From Nematostella vectensis (lineage: Eukaryota; Cnidaria; Anthozoa; Actiniaria; Edwardsiidae), in assembly GCF_932526225.1 (NCBI RefSeq), contig NC_064047.1, positions 12,164,460-12,224,459 on the forward strand: 60,000 nt of DNA, read 5' to 3'. The notes below the pieces were generated by a model. That model saw nothing but the letters and a program-made list of their open reading frames with translations, did no database searches and was not told where the DNA came from. Positions 42,512-54,179 of this stretch are shown here, piece after piece (the first letter of the stretch is position 1; every line of letters begins with the position of its first letter). The position numbers were made by a program, and so were the translations under genes.

Positions 42512-43285
42512 TTATTAAGCAACCACAAACTAGCTATCAAAACAGGACGACACAAAACCCCTGAACGAAAAACGTGCCCAATATGCTTGGTCAAAGTCGA
42601 GGACGTGGAACAGCACTGATAAAATGCCCGGCATATAATGAATTAAAGGAACGAATAAATGTATGTTTTTTTTTAAAAATTCGCAACAAAACAGATTTGA
42701 AAGCGATTGCTCAGTTTGAACCAGGAGAGCGCGACAAAAGAAATAGCTCAATTTTTTTGGGAAGCAACAAAAATAAGGGAAAGTGTGTTGTAATTAGGTC
42801 TATAATGACATCGCTACAAAGTAAGATGATGAAAAACATCAGGGATAGGAGAACGACTTGAATACCTGCTGTCTTTTTTTAATATGAATGTATTCGGCAA
42901 AACTCGTGAATCAAAGATGAAAAGGTGCCAAATAAAATTATTGAATTGGATGAGCATGAGGGGGGGGGGGGGGGGGTCTGTTCGCTTCTATTGTGTTCGA
43001 TATGTGACTGCTGAGCTCGCGCGCCTTGCTTGACAGGAGGCGGAACAGAAAAACAGATTTGGCGTGTGATGAAAAACGAGAAACAAATCAGACATTTCTT
43101 GGAAAAGTAGATTGGAAATCACTTCGAGCAACAAAACAAAACTTTAAAGAGTAGCAATATTTGAAACATGACTAGCTTGAATTGTAAAGACCGCCCCACG
43201 ACACACTTGTAAACTTGCAATGCAACGGTGTTTTCGCGTTTTCTGTAAGCGTATATAAATTCGTGGATTAATAAAGTAGCATATC
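42512..43285. other. Unassigned sequence with a poly(G) run
   Basis: A 95-codon frame (42,574-42,861) without recognisable domains is not supported as a gene. Poly(G) of 17 bases at 42,960-42,976. Confidence 0.45.
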
Positions 43286-43288
43286 TGT

Positions 43289-43604
43289 ACCCTGTTGTTG
43301 TGGTGGAGTGGCCTCTCTATAAAATTATACCACTTTTGAGGGTGGTTGTTGTGGTGGAGTGGCCTCTCTATAAAATTATACCACTTGTGAGGGTGGTTGT
43401 TGTGGTGGAGTAGCCTCTCTATAAAATTATACCACTTGTGAGGGTGGTTGTTGTGGTGGAGTGGCCTCTCTATAAAATTATACCACTTGTGAGCGTGGTT
43501 GTTGTGGTGGAGTGGCCTCTCTATAAAATTATACCACTTGTGAGGGTGGTTGTTGTGGTGGAGTGGCCTCTCTATAAAATTATACCACTTGTGAGGCTGG
43601 TTAA
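43289..43604 (+). repeat. 51-bp minisatellite, about six copies
   Basis: The unit starts TTGTTGTGGTGGAGTGGCCT, continues CTCTATAAAATTATACCACT and ends TGTGAGGGTGG. The period is divisible by three, so a - strand frame stays open with 17-residue repeats (HKWYNFIERPLHHNNHP). No evidence of translation. Confidence 0.95.
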
Positions 43605-43802
43605 GCGGCAATGCCAACAGCTTACTTCCGGTAGATTACGTAACTATCTCCAATCATTTGTAATGGTACGCGAAAAATATTACAAAATTGTAAAAGCAGT
43701 GTGCCTATTAGAAGTTTCTTTGAGGAGGTGACTGATAATTTAGAGCGGATGGTCTGTTAAATAGCGCGGATTCTAATAGATTCTTTCGTCCTGAGCTGGT
43801 GG

Positions 43803-44812
43803 CAATGCTGCTTTAACTATAGACGAATATTGCAGGGGTATAGAATTATCGGCTATCGCTTTTTTGGGCAGTGAAATTTTCCGATGCTGCTTTAACTAGA
43901 CTAGTATTCCAGGGGTATAGAATTATCGGCTATCGCTTTTTGGGGCAGTGAAATTTTCCGATGCTGCTTAAACTAGACGAGTATTCCAGGGGTATAGGAT
44001 TATCGGTTATCGCTTTTTGGGGCAGTGAAGTTTTCCAATGCTGCTTTAACTAGACGAGTATTCCAGGGGTATAGAATTATCGGTTATCGCTTTTTGGGGC
44101 AGTGAAGTTTTCCAATGCTGCTTTAACTAGACGAGTATTCCAGGGGTATAGAATTATCGGCTATCGCTTTTTGGGGAAGTGAAATTTTCCAATACTGCTT
44201 TAACTAGACAAGTATTCCAGGGGTATAGAATTATCGGCTATCGCTTTTTGTGGCAGTGAAATTTTCCAATGCTGCTTTAACTAGACGAGTATTCCAGGGG
44301 TATAGAATTATCGGTTATCGCTTTTTGGTGCAGTGAAATTTTCCAATGCTGCTTTAACTAGACGAGTATTCCAGTGGTATAGAATTATCGGCTATCGCTT
44401 TTTGGGGCAGTGAAATTTTCCGATGCTGCTTTAACTAGACTAGTATTCCAGGGGTATAGAATTATCGGCTATCGCTTTTTGGGGCAGTGAAATTTTCCGA
44501 TGCTGCTTAAACTAGACGAGTATTCCAGGGGTATAGAATTATCGGCTATCGCTTTTTGGGGCAGTGAAATTTTCCAATGCTGCTTTAACTAGACAAGTAT
44601 TCCAGGGGTATAGAATTATCGGCTATCGCTTTTTTGAGGCAGTGAAATTTTCCACCGCTGCTTTAACTAGACGAGTATTCCAGGGGTATAGAATTATCGG
44701 CTATCGCTTTTTGGGGCAGTGAAATTTTCCCATGCTGCTTTAACTACACGAGTATTCCAGGGGTATAGAATTATCGGCTATCACTTTTTGGGGCAGTGAA
44801 ATTTTCCTGGAG
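43803..44812 (+). repeat. 77-bp minisatellite, about 13 copies
   Basis: The unit contains GCTGCTTTAACTAGACGAGT, ATTCCAGGGGTATAGAATTA, TCGGCTATCGCTTTTTGGGG and CAGTGAAATTTTCC. Differences between units are single bases. It begins ~200 bp after the 51-bp array and ends at CCTGGAGCTC. Noncoding. Confidence 0.95.
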
Positions 44813-44814
44813 CT

Positions 44815-46500
44815 CTGCCATCCCATGCAACCTCCCCCTCCCCCTCTTCTTACCGTTGTGTTTAAAGGAATGTATATTATTTCGCTTGTTTGAGAGATAA
44901 AACAACCTATTTTCGTGCCACTATCTAATATATTTGAGGTAAATGTTGTGCTATTACTTCATGCGCGAATGTTTATTCGGCTGAAATCTTTACCGTTTTT
45001 TTTTTGTCAGAATGGCTTTGTTTTCTGAAAATTTTGCTCTTGCTGTTCCTATTTTTGTTTGTATTTGTCAACCCCCCCCCCCCTCTTTAAATATCAAAAA
45101 GTCTATCCTTTAACATAATATAAATGACAAGAAAACAAATAAACTTTTGCTTTCGCGTGAATATCGATTAGTTCATCGATCGATTTTAAAAAGGCGGGAA
45201 AACAAGAAACACCCGCGCGCTGCCAAATCAAAAATGTAAATGAGTGAAAAGATTAAATTGGACGACTTTTAGGGCTATTTCCTTTCTGTTTGCACCTTTT
45301 GTAAGCTACAGGTTTTATCATAGGTGAAGTTGACCCAAACTATAACAAAGAAAGCTCAGATGTCAGTTTTCACGGCATGAATGTATTGTTTAGTTTGAAA
45401 ACTCCACGCTATGTAGAGAACAAACTTCTGAAGTAAAATGAAAAGGCCAATCGCTTTGTGCTGCTTTATGATTTGATTAAAATATTTCACACAAATAACA
45501 GGTAGTACTTTTATCTTGAAGACACTTTTCTGGGTTTTTACACCCCTTGCTATTTATTAATTTGCCTTTGTTTATCCGATATAAGTAAGTAAATAACTTA
45601 AGCTTTGTATTTCTTGGATATCTGTTGCGGTCGCCGGATGTCATCTTATTGTTTTACTTTTTGTCAAAATTTTTCTCTTCGATCTCTTCAGGATAATAAA
45701 ACTCCGACTCAGGGTGCTCGTCCATTCCCATTTTTTTTTTTTTTGGTGGCTTTGGTTTTTTGGTCGATTTGGTTTTAGCGAAATTCGTGCAAACATACAA
45801 CAGTGCGGAACATTACCATTTTTGGTTATATTTGATAAACAATCTGATTAACCAATCAGAGATTAGTATTACCTTGCCCAGTCTCACGCGGACACGCCTC
45901 AACTCAGAGTGGGAAAACAAAATGGCGGTTCCGTCGAATCGTGAAAATCATGTTGAACGCCGCTTTTTAACTCTCTGCTAGCAGTGATTTCTTCTTATCT
46001 GTTTAAGCAGGGATTTCACCGACTCAGTGCGTCATATATACTCTATTTGTGTTGTTTCTCATCGGCAACAGACCTAATTTGCAGGGTTATTTTTACGACT
46101 TCACCGAATCGTACTGTAATGAACGCGGAAGGGTAAGCCACTGCTAGCAGGCTATAACATGGATCACCAATTATCTAGTTGTACGTTTCATCAAGTCATA
46201 CAAATGCACAAAATTTCCCTGGATTTATCTTGCTTTCGCACTCGGAATGAAGACACTCCAAGAAAAATTTTAGCTGGGATATTGAAACTAAAATGAATCT
46301 TATACAGAATGGCAGCGAGTCTCATTAAAAAATGAAGCTAAATCGTATACAGATTGGCCGCGAGTCACTGTTTATTGTATGCAATTTGAAGACACTACAT
46401 GAAAGTACTGTTTAAATGTTTATATTTGATCCTGGAATAAATAGATTTGCTATGATCAGTAAATCTCAGGGATGGCAGTCATTATTCATTGCTGCATTAG
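44815..46500. other. Noncoding stretch with a possible promoter near 45.85-46.13 kb
   Basis: No gene body is seen. 45,852 has a CCAAT box, and 45,919-45,928 is AAAATGGCGG, a YY1-type element at an ATG that opens only 19 codons. A second ATG at 46,119 is followed after 14 bases by a donor-like GGGTAAGC. A TSS with a short first exon is possible, but no downstream exon was identified. Confidence 0.3.
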
Positions 46501-48090
46501 TTTGCTATTACTCGTTGTAAAAAAAGTCCTTACCACAAATGCTTACATTATGGCTTTTTTTATAAATGGATTCTAGAGGGGGCGCTTGTTTGAGGGGCTA
46601 TGTAATGTGCTTATTCAATGAGGGGTGTATGTATACCTCGGTGTCAGAACCATCCCCAAAGGACTTCATTGTATCCAGCTCTGTTTTCATCATGATTCAT
46701 TTTATCAAAAAAGGAAATTTTGTGACACAATCGACACCAAGTTAGAGCCATTGAGGGTGTATTTCATTGTGTGTGCAGACGAATGGAAAAAGGCATAAAG
46801 TGTAAACTAGGGTGAGGAAAAGGCATGGTAAGGGCAAAGGGGTGGTGACTAAGGGTATGTCTAATTGGGGGTGCTGACACAGGTTGTGAAGATGAAGTAA
46901 ACTTGTACCATGTTTGATTACTAGGCCTTGGAGATAAAAGGAGAATTGGAGTGTAGTCATACCCTGGGTACCAGAGGCTCCAAGCTTCACTAGAGCAGAT
47001 ATCATATGGAAAATATCTATTCATATTTGGTGATACTTCAGGCTTATTTTTTTCTCGCCAGTCTCTATTATATGCGCAGAGTCTTTTTTTTTTATAAAAA
47101 GGGAATTAAATTAATTTGATTTGATAGGCAAGTCTGAGTGTTGAAGCTCCCTTTTAAAACTATAGTGATATTAAGAATTTATATGTTTGGGGTATATAGG
47201 TTTGAGTAATTGTTTGGGAGGTAAGTTTCTATGCTTGGTATATTTTATTAAGAAAATTCAGGTTTGGGTATTATTATTATTATTTTTTTTTTTTGGGGGG
47301 GGGGGGCTAATTTGACAAAAAGTCCTTATTTTAGCATATTATGCCCTTCTTTTTACCCCTCTTGTACCAGGTTTGCTTACTAGGCCTTGGAGATTCTAGG
47401 AGTATGATTGTGCAGTCATGGATATCATACTGTATGGAAAATAAATATTTATATTTGGTGATATTCAGGCCCATTTTTTATCTCAGTGCCTATTGCACAG
47501 AGTTTGTTTGTTGTCTTTTTTATAAAAATGGAATAAAATTGATTTTATTTAATAAGCAAATCTGAGAGTTGAGGCTCCCTTATAGCAAGATTTTGTATGC
47601 TTGGGCTATAGAATTTAGGTTTGGATATTTACTTGGGAGGTAAGTTTCTATGCTTGGTATATTTTATGTATAGAACTCAGGTTTGGGTATTTTTGAGGAT
47701 GAGTAGGGGGGGCTAATTCATCAAAAAGTTCTTATCGCAAATGCTTATTTTAACATATTATGCCCCTCTAGCATTAGATTTTAGAGGGGGGCACTGGTTT
47801 GAGTGGCTATGTAATGCGCTTACTCAATGAGGGTTATTTTATGGTGTGTGCAGACAAATAGAAAAGGCATAGAGTGTAAAATTAAAGGCTGAGAAATGCA
47901 TGGTAAGGGGAGTGAGGTTGTGATGACTGAGGGCATGTCACATGTGGTGTGCTCACACGAGGTGCGAAGACAAGGAAGTAAAATTGTACCGGGTTTGATG
48001 ACTAGGGCCTTGGAGGTGAGGAGGATAGATTTTTTTTTATAAAAGGGAATAAAAATAAATTAAATTTGATCAGAAAATTTTCCTTCTAAA
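46500..48090. repeat. Diverged local duplications, noncoding
   Basis: Blocks at about 46,525-47,160 and 47,725-48,090 share many features: RCTTAYYATGGC/GCCCCTC, TTGAGTGGCTATGTAATGYG, TGTGCAGACRAATRGAAAAG and TTGTACC(R)GGTTTGA. A third partial copy at about 47,310-47,720 shares ACTAGGCCTTGGAGAT and GGGAGGTAAGTTTCTATGCT. The copies are old and AT/G-rich with poly(T) and poly(G) insertions. No coding signal. Confidence 0.7.
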
Positions 48091-49223
48091 ACTTTTTACG
48101 GGACTGGCAAGTTTCAAGCTTTTGTATGATTTAAGAATAGAACTCAAATTTGGGTTACTTTTTTGGGGGGAAGGGGAGGGGCTATCTATTCTTGGTGGAG
48201 TTTTGGGTATAGAGTTCAGATGCAGGTATATTCTTAGGGGTGGCGCGGTTCCCTTCTTTTGGGGGCATAAAATGTTCGTATCTGTCGGAACCAACAGTCA
48301 TGTTTACAGCTGGAGTGCCCCCCTCCCCCCCCCCCCCTATGTTGTTGTGGTGGTCGCAGGGCAAGACATTTAGCTGAAGAATGATAAGAAGCGAACCCCC
48401 GAGAGACAAGGGTAGGGTATAATGCTTTTCGGCTAAATGTTGACACGAATTTTCATACCTATTCTTCGGCGATTTTTCCCTGTTGTATAGACGTTGGGCC
48501 TTGACCCGCACTTTCGTCCTCACAATTCAACCTCCGCTCTCCTCAACTTTCACCATACCCTGTGGGCACTCGTTTCGGCTTGTGGTGAAAATTGTTTTAG
48601 TATGCCATGATCCTCATTTATCCTAGTTTAGTCCTTTCAAGGTTCTAAGCCGTAGAATTTGGTCCATCACACTCATATTTCTCTTTTTCTGAACGTAAAC
48701 ATTAGGAAAAGAGTACGATTTTACGGCAGTCTCCAATAAAAGCCCTCAATTTGAAAAGGTTCCCAAACGATATTTTACTTTCGAGCACAGGAACTCATCA
48801 ATCAAATATCAAACTTGGTATAGAGCAGGATATTTTGCTGTTTTGGTCGCTTTTTGCGATGCGACGTCTCGCTAACAAAACAAATTCAAGTTTCAAACTC
48901 CGCGCGGCCATTTTGAAAAATTTGCATAATAAGTAGGTAAATCGATATAACCAAAAATAGTAATGTACGGCACTGTACAAAACAACACAAAAAAGCTCAC
49001 AAAATGTCCCGCTCCGGATACGGAGGTGTTAGAATTCGCTACTCGAATGTTTGCTGTCGCTCATTTTGCAGTTTCAATGTGGAAAAAAATTAAAAAGATT
49101 GTGAATTTTTTTTCGTAGGGCAATACGGAATTCCGTAATGCCCCCAGAGACGGGCAATTTGGGAATGTCACGACTACCAATTAGCCAATCACAGCGCGCG
49201 TACTATCGTAGTCATATATGGCA
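48091..49223. other. Unassigned sequence
   Basis: No supported gene. A C-run occurs at 48,325-48,337. On the - strand, CAAAATGGCCGCGCG near 48,901-48,915 is another YY1-type ATG context, opening 37 codons without recognisable domain. Confidence 0.35.
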
Positions 49224-49257
49224 GAGTCGATTTCCAGTTTTTAGTGTATTATATATA

Positions 49258-49293
49258 AACCAACACTATATATATATATATATAGTGTTGGTT
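49258..49293. repeat. 36-bp palindrome with (TA) core
   Basis: AAACCAACACTA, then TA repeats, then TAGTGTTGGTTT. It lies exactly at the outer end of the - strand Penelope-like copy, whose terminus normally reads CTCAAACCAACACTATA. Confidence 0.85.
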
Positions 49294-51424
49294 TGAGAAA
49301 AATACAAACTACATAGGTTTCCCTACAGGTCTGTTTCGTGGTTGCCCACTCATCAGGGGATTTAATGAGAATATTCCTACCATCGTATATATACTATTAA
49401 CATTGAAATTTACATAATAATAGACTGATAGTTTTAGCTAAGGCGGTAAGAGGAACAATAGCGAGTTACATTAGATATGCGGGGCGAAAACTAACAGTGC
49501 GGAACGTGTGAAAAATTGATAGCGCGAAAATTTAACGGTGACGGGATTAACAGTTCTAATTGTTTCGTAGCAGGGCTTTGTTTCTGTGGCGGCACGAGGA
49601 CACGAGTTCATTGCGTTTATTTAGAGTTGATAGTTTGGGTTGGCAGATGACCGTCAGCTTTTCCTTGAGGCAGAGGTTGCAACGCTTAGTGGTACTGTTG
49701 TAGGCGGAGTGGGAAGAAAGAATGCGCCATGAAATAAAGTACTCAATCATGTTGTCCTTGAGAGTCCAGACGTGTTTGCTGAGTTCGGTGGAGTTTCTGT
49801 GTTTGGCGCGTCGGAATGATGCGGTGTGGTTTCTGTATCTGGTCTTGAAGCTGCTTTCAGTGAGCCCGACGTATGTTTCCGAGGTGTTGTTATCTTTTCG
49901 AGTTAAGGTAGCTTGGTAGATAACAGATGTCTGTAGGCAGTTTCCGTCTAGAGGGCAGGTGTCTTTCTGTCGGCAGTTGCATGTCTTGTTGTTGGTAGTG
50001 GTAGGGGCGGAGCTGGCGATCTCGGTAGCCGGCGATGTGGTGATGATGCGCTTGTTGTGGTTGTCGATGATCTGTTTGGTGTTGTTCATGCAGCTGTAAC
50101 TGATTTTGATGGTGTTTCTGTTGATGATTTTACGGAGGTGGTTGTCTTTCGGGAAGTGCTTGTCTATCAGGGTGAGGAATCTGTGGCCGATGTTGGTGCT
50201 GGTGTTCTTGCTGAAGGGCGGGTTGTACCATAGGATGTTGTTGCGTTTGCGGGTTTTACGGTTGGTTACGGTGTTGGGTTTGTAGCGTAGCGTGTAGTTG
50301 TATCCGCTATCGTCGAGTGCTTTCTGGTAAGGTGGCGCGGTCTGGTCAAAGGAGGCTTGGTCTGAAGATAGGGCAGATAGGCGTCTGTTGATACCAGCAG
50401 GGATGTTCTTGGTGATGGAGGGCGGGTGGTTGCTCTCACGGTGGACATATTGTAGCGAGGAGTTCAGCTTTGTATAAGGCTGGTGTGCATTACGTTTTAG
50501 GTCGAGGGTGACATCTAGGAAATTGACAACTTGTTTGTTTGCCTCAATGGTGATTCGGAGTCCGTTGTTGTTGAAGATGCGGCATAGTTCCTTTTTTAGG
50601 TTTTCGGTGGCTCTGGGTGTGGCGTTGGTGATGGCTAGTCCGTCGTCGCGGTAGAGTCCTACGTTCATATTGAGGTCCTGAAGTTGGGAGAGAAGGAAGT
50701 TGCCTACAAGTTCACAGGTTTCTGCGCCATCGAAGCTCCCCATCGTAACATCAAATATTGTGTTGCCTTTCTTCTGCCAGGGTGTTTGGTTGTGGACCAT
50801 GAAGGAGCTCTTGGAGTGGGTTATGATCTCTCTTTCATCAGGGGTGATTTCGTCATAGTTGGAGGCGAAGTCGAGTGCTCTTGATAGTAGGTCTTGGCTG
50901 ATAGATGGGTAGAATTCTACAATGTCAAAACAGATGAAGTTGAGTTGGTGTTTGTTTTCGGCAGCCTTGAACCAGTCAATGACGGCTTTAGTGCTTTTCC
51001 ATTGGTTGAAGTTTCGTTTCTTTGCAATTACGCTATTGATACGGTCGAGGATCTTTTTGCTGATTTTTCCGATTTCGGGTTTTGTGGGGTTGATGAGTCT
51101 GCAGGTAGGTTTGTTAGCGAAGTTCGGCTTATGGCCTTTGAGAGTTATGAAGGCTTGCTTGTTGGCTGTGGTGTCCATTCTATCGTCTAAATCCAGTTTT
51201 GTAGCGATCTCTTTGTTTTTCTTGTGGACAGATTGCGTTGTTTCGGAGGGTGCTTTTTTGTAGGACTTGTTTATTTCTTTTTCTAGGAGATTCTTGTAGG
51301 TAGCTGGCTCTAGTTTGTAGAAGTTTGTGGTTTTATCTGCGGGGATCAGTAGTTTAGGTTCTTTTTTAATGTTGTCGGTGTCTTCTTTTAGCTTGCCCAG
51401 GAAAGGAGTGTTCAGGCGAGTTAC
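49285..51424 (-). mobile_element. Penelope-like element, - strand copy, 5'-truncated
   Basis: Carries the 3' pseudo-LTR (about 49,285-49,470) with a hammerhead ribozyme, then the coding region in reverse (51,410 to 49,556). The open frame reaches upstream of its first Met to about 51,410. It includes FDIVEFYPSIS, LYRDDGL, a CNCRQKDTCPLDGNC zinc motif and TYVGLTESSFKTRY (GIY-YIG). The first ~110 codons are missing. It lies head-to-head with the + copy, whose 5' pseudo-LTR starts at 51,433, so the two form a 2-kb inverted repeat. Confidence 0.9.
49316..49362 (-). ncRNA. Type I hammerhead ribozyme in the - copy pseudo-LTR
   Basis: Reading the - strand: stem I (TCCC paired with GGGA), core CTGATGA, stem II GTGG-GCAA-CCAC with a GNRA loop, core GAAA, a short stem III closed by GACC, then GTA before the cleavage point. 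It matches the + strand copies base for base in the core. Confidence 0.85.
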
Positions 51425-51432
51425 ATCGCTAT

Positions 51433-51678
51433 ACTCGCTATTGTTCCTCTTACCGCCTTAGCTAAAACTATCAGTCTATTATTATGTAAATTTCAATGTT
51501 AATAGTATATATACGATAATAGGAACATTCTCATTAAATCCCCTGATGAGTGGGCAACCACGAAACAGACCTGTAGGGAAACCTATGTAGTTTGTATTTT
51601 TCTCAAACTAACACTATACACCGCTCTACTTTCGAGTATTGAGCACTTTCTATGAAAGGCTTCAACCATCATTTTATC
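51433..51678 (+). repeat. 5' pseudo-LTR of the + strand Penelope-like element
   Basis: 246 bp, from ACTCGCTATTGTTCCTC to CATCATTTTATC. Repeated directly at 53,936-54,181 with a few base differences. It contains a hammerhead ribozyme. Confidence 0.9.
51537..51580 (+). ncRNA. Type I hammerhead ribozyme, 5' pseudo-LTR
   Basis: TCCC (stem I), CTGATGA, GTGG-GCAA-CCAC (stem II with GNRA loop), CGAAA, CA-GACC-TG (short stem III with the A-U closing pair), TGTA, then GGGA (stem I). Predicted cleavage after A51,575. Hammerheads of this kind with very short stem III are known in Penelope-like elements. Confidence 0.88.
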
Positions 51679-51722
51679 CAGACTCCAAGTTTTTCTTGTT
51701 GAGCACTCTAAGGCTACTCATT

Positions 51723-53846
51723 ATGGAAAAATTCCACATCAACTACTCAACGAAGAATATTCCCCTACCATCTCGCAGTGATTACCTCCAACGCCTTATT
51801 GAAAAAACCGAACACTTTTTACGCCGAATGCGCTGGAAAGCACACTTCTTCCTATACACAGACACCGCCTCGACCTCCAAAGAAACCTATGGATTCCGCT
51901 CAACCAAAAATCCGCCTCCTGTAGAAGAACTGAAAGAGTTCGAAGAAGACATGTTAAAAATGATCCAGTCAGTAAAATTCAAGAACCTGAACACTCCTTT
52001 CCTGGGCAAGCTAAAAGAAGACACCGACAACATTAAAAAAGAACCTACACTACTGATCCCCGCAGATAAAACCACAAACTTCTACAAACTAGAGCCAGCT
52101 ACCTACAAGAATCTCCTAGAAAAAGAAATAAACAAGTCCTACAAAAAAGCACCCTCCGAAACAACGCAATCTGTCCACAAGAAAAACAAAGAGATCGCTA
52201 CAAAACTGGATTTAGACGATAGAATGGACACCACAGCCAACAAGCAAGCCTTCATAACTCTCAAAGACCATAAGCCGAACTTCGCTAACAACCCTACCTG
52301 CAGACTCATCAACCCCACAAAACCCGAAATCGGAAAAATCAGCAAAAAGATCCTCGACCGTATCAATAGCGTAATTGCAAAGAAACGAAACTTCAACCAA
52401 TGGAGAAGCACTAAAGCCGTCATTGACCGGTTCAAGGCTGCCGAAAACAAACACCAACTCAACTTCATCTGTTTTGACATTGTAGAATTCTACCCATCTA
52501 TCAGCCAAGACCTACTATCAAGAGCACTCGACTTCGCCTCCAACTATGACAAAATCACCCCTGATGAAAGAGAGATCATAACCCACTCCAAGAGCTCCTT
52601 CCTGGTCCACAACCTAACACCCTGGCAGAAGAAAGGCAACACGATATTTGATGTTACGATGGGGAGCTTCGATGGCGCAGAAACCTGTGAACTTGTAGGC
52701 AACTTCCTTCTCTCCCAACTTCAGGACCTCAATATGAACGTAGGACTCTACCGCGACGACGGACTAGCCATCACCAACGCCACACCCAGAGCCACCGAAA
52801 ACCTAAAAAAGGAACTATGCCACATCTTCAACAACAACGGACTCCGAATCACCATTGAGGCAAACAAACAAGTTGTCAATTTCCTAGACGTCACCCTCGA
52901 CCTAAAACGTAATGCACACCAGCCTTATACAAAGCCGAACTCCTCGCTACAATATGTCCACCGTGAGAGCAACCACCCGCCCTCCATCACCAAGAACATC
53001 CCTGCTGGTATCAACAGACGCCTATCTGCCCTATCTTCAGACCAAGCCTCCTTTGACCAGACCGCGCCACCTTACCAGAAAGCACTCGACGATAGCGGAT
53101 ACAACTACACGCTACGCTACGAACCCAACACCGTAAACAACCGTAAAACCCGCAAACGCAACAACATCCTATGGTACAACCCGCCCTTCAGCAAGAACAC
53201 CAGCACCAACATCGGCCACAGATTCCTCACCCTGATAGACAAGCACTTCCCGAAAGACAACCACCTTCGTAAAATCATCAACAGAAACACCATCAAAATC
53301 AGTTACAGCTGCATGAACAACACCAAACAGATCATCGACAACCACAACAAGCGCATCATCACCACATCGCCGGCTACCGAGATCGCCAGCTCCGCCCCTA
53401 CCACTACCAACAACAAGACATGCAACTGCCGACAGAAAGAAACCTGCCCTCTAGACGGAAACTGCCTACAGACATCTGTTATCTACCAAGCTACCGTAAC
53501 TCGAAAAGATAACAACACCTCGGAAACATACGTCGGGCTCACTGAAAGCAGCTTCAAGACCAGATACAGAAACCACACCGCATCATTCCGACACGCCAAA
53601 CACAGAAACTCCACCGAACTCAGCAAACACGTCTGGACTCTCAAGGACAACATGATTGAGTACTTTATTTCATGGCGCATTCTTTCTTCCCACTCCGCCT
53701 ACAACAGTACCACTAAGCGTTGCAACCTCTGCCTCAAGGAAAAGCTGACGATCATCTGCCAACCCAAACTATCAACTCTAAATAAACGCAATGAACTCGT
53801 GTCCTCGTGCCGCCACAGAAACAAAGCCCTGCTACGAAACAATTAG
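51723..53846 (+). CDS. Penelope-like reverse transcriptase with C-terminal GIY-YIG nuclease, intact
   Basis: The first in-frame ATG is at 51,723, giving 707 codons to TAG 53,844-53,846. The frame is open a further 28 codons upstream. RT motifs: CRLINPTKPEIGKISKKIL, the first catalytic Asp in FDIVEFYPSIS (residue ~251) and LYRDDGL (residue ~341), the YxDD box with Arg. Toward the C-terminus is a Cys cluster CNCRQKETCPLDGNC (residue ~566), then the GIY-YIG nuclease with TYVGLTESSFKTRYRNH (residue ~601) and a basic end with CNLCLKEKL. There are no internal stops, and the synonymous-looking divergence from the - copy points to recent activity. It would copy its own RNA at nicked DNA. Confidence 0.93.
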   Translation: MEKFHINYSTKNIPLPSRSDYLQRLIEKTEHFLRRMRWKAHFFLYTDTASTSKETYGFRSTKNPPPVEELKEFEEDMLKMIQSVKFKNLNTPFLGKLKEDTDNIKKEPTLLIPADKTTNFYKLEPATYKNLLEKEINKSYKKAPSETTQSVHKKNKEIATKLDLDDRMDTTANKQAFITLKDHKPNFANNPTCRLINPTKPEIGKISKKILDRINSVIAKKRNFNQWRSTKAVIDRFKAAENKHQLNFICFDIVEFYPSISQDLLSRALDFASNYDKITPDEREIITHSKSSFLVHNLTPWQKKGNTIFDVTMGSFDGAETCELVGNFLLSQLQDLNMNVGLYRDDGLAITNATPRATENLKKELCHIFNNNGLRITIEANKQVVNFLDVTLDLKRNAHQPYTKPNSSLQYVHRESNHPPSITKNIPAGINRRLSALSSDQASFDQTAPPYQKALDDSGYNYTLRYEPNTVNNRKTRKRNNILWYNPPFSKNTSTNIGHRFLTLIDKHFPKDNHLRKIINRNTIKISYSCMNNTKQIIDNHNKRIITTSPATEIASSAPTTTNNKTCNCRQKETCPLDGNCLQTSVIYQATVTRKDNNTSETYVGLTESSFKTRYRNHTASFRHAKHRNSTELSKHVWTLKDNMIEYFISWRILSSHSAYNSTTKRCNLCLKEKLTIICQPKLSTLNKRNELVSSCRHRNKALLRNN

Positions 53847-53935
53847 AACTGTTAATCCCGTCACCGTTAAATTTTCGCGCTATCAATTTTTCACACGTTC
53901 CGCACTGTTAGTTTTCGCCCCGCATATTTAATGTA

Positions 53936-54179
53936 ACTCGCTATTGTTCCTCTTACCGCCTTAGCTAAAACTATCAGTCGATTATTATGTAAATTTCAAT
54001 GTTAATAGTATATATACGATGGTAGGATTATTCTCATTAAATCCCCTGATGAGTGGGCAACCACGAAACAGACCTGTAGGGAAACCTATGTAGTTTGTAT
54101 TTTTCTCAAACCAACACTATACACCGCTCTACTTTCGAGTATTGAGCACTTTCTATGAAAGCCTTCAACCATCATTTTA

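Noticed and set aside
42574-42861. 95-codon frame after the MITE
   Set aside because: No recognisable similarity or signals; low confidence.
43144-43617. 157-codon - strand frame with HKWYNFIERPLHHNN repeats
   Set aside because: Frame through a 51-bp minisatellite; not a gene.
51639-51722. Upstream extension of the Penelope-like ORF
   Set aside because: The extension starts at a TTG inside the pseudo-LTR; the first ATG in frame is at 51,723.
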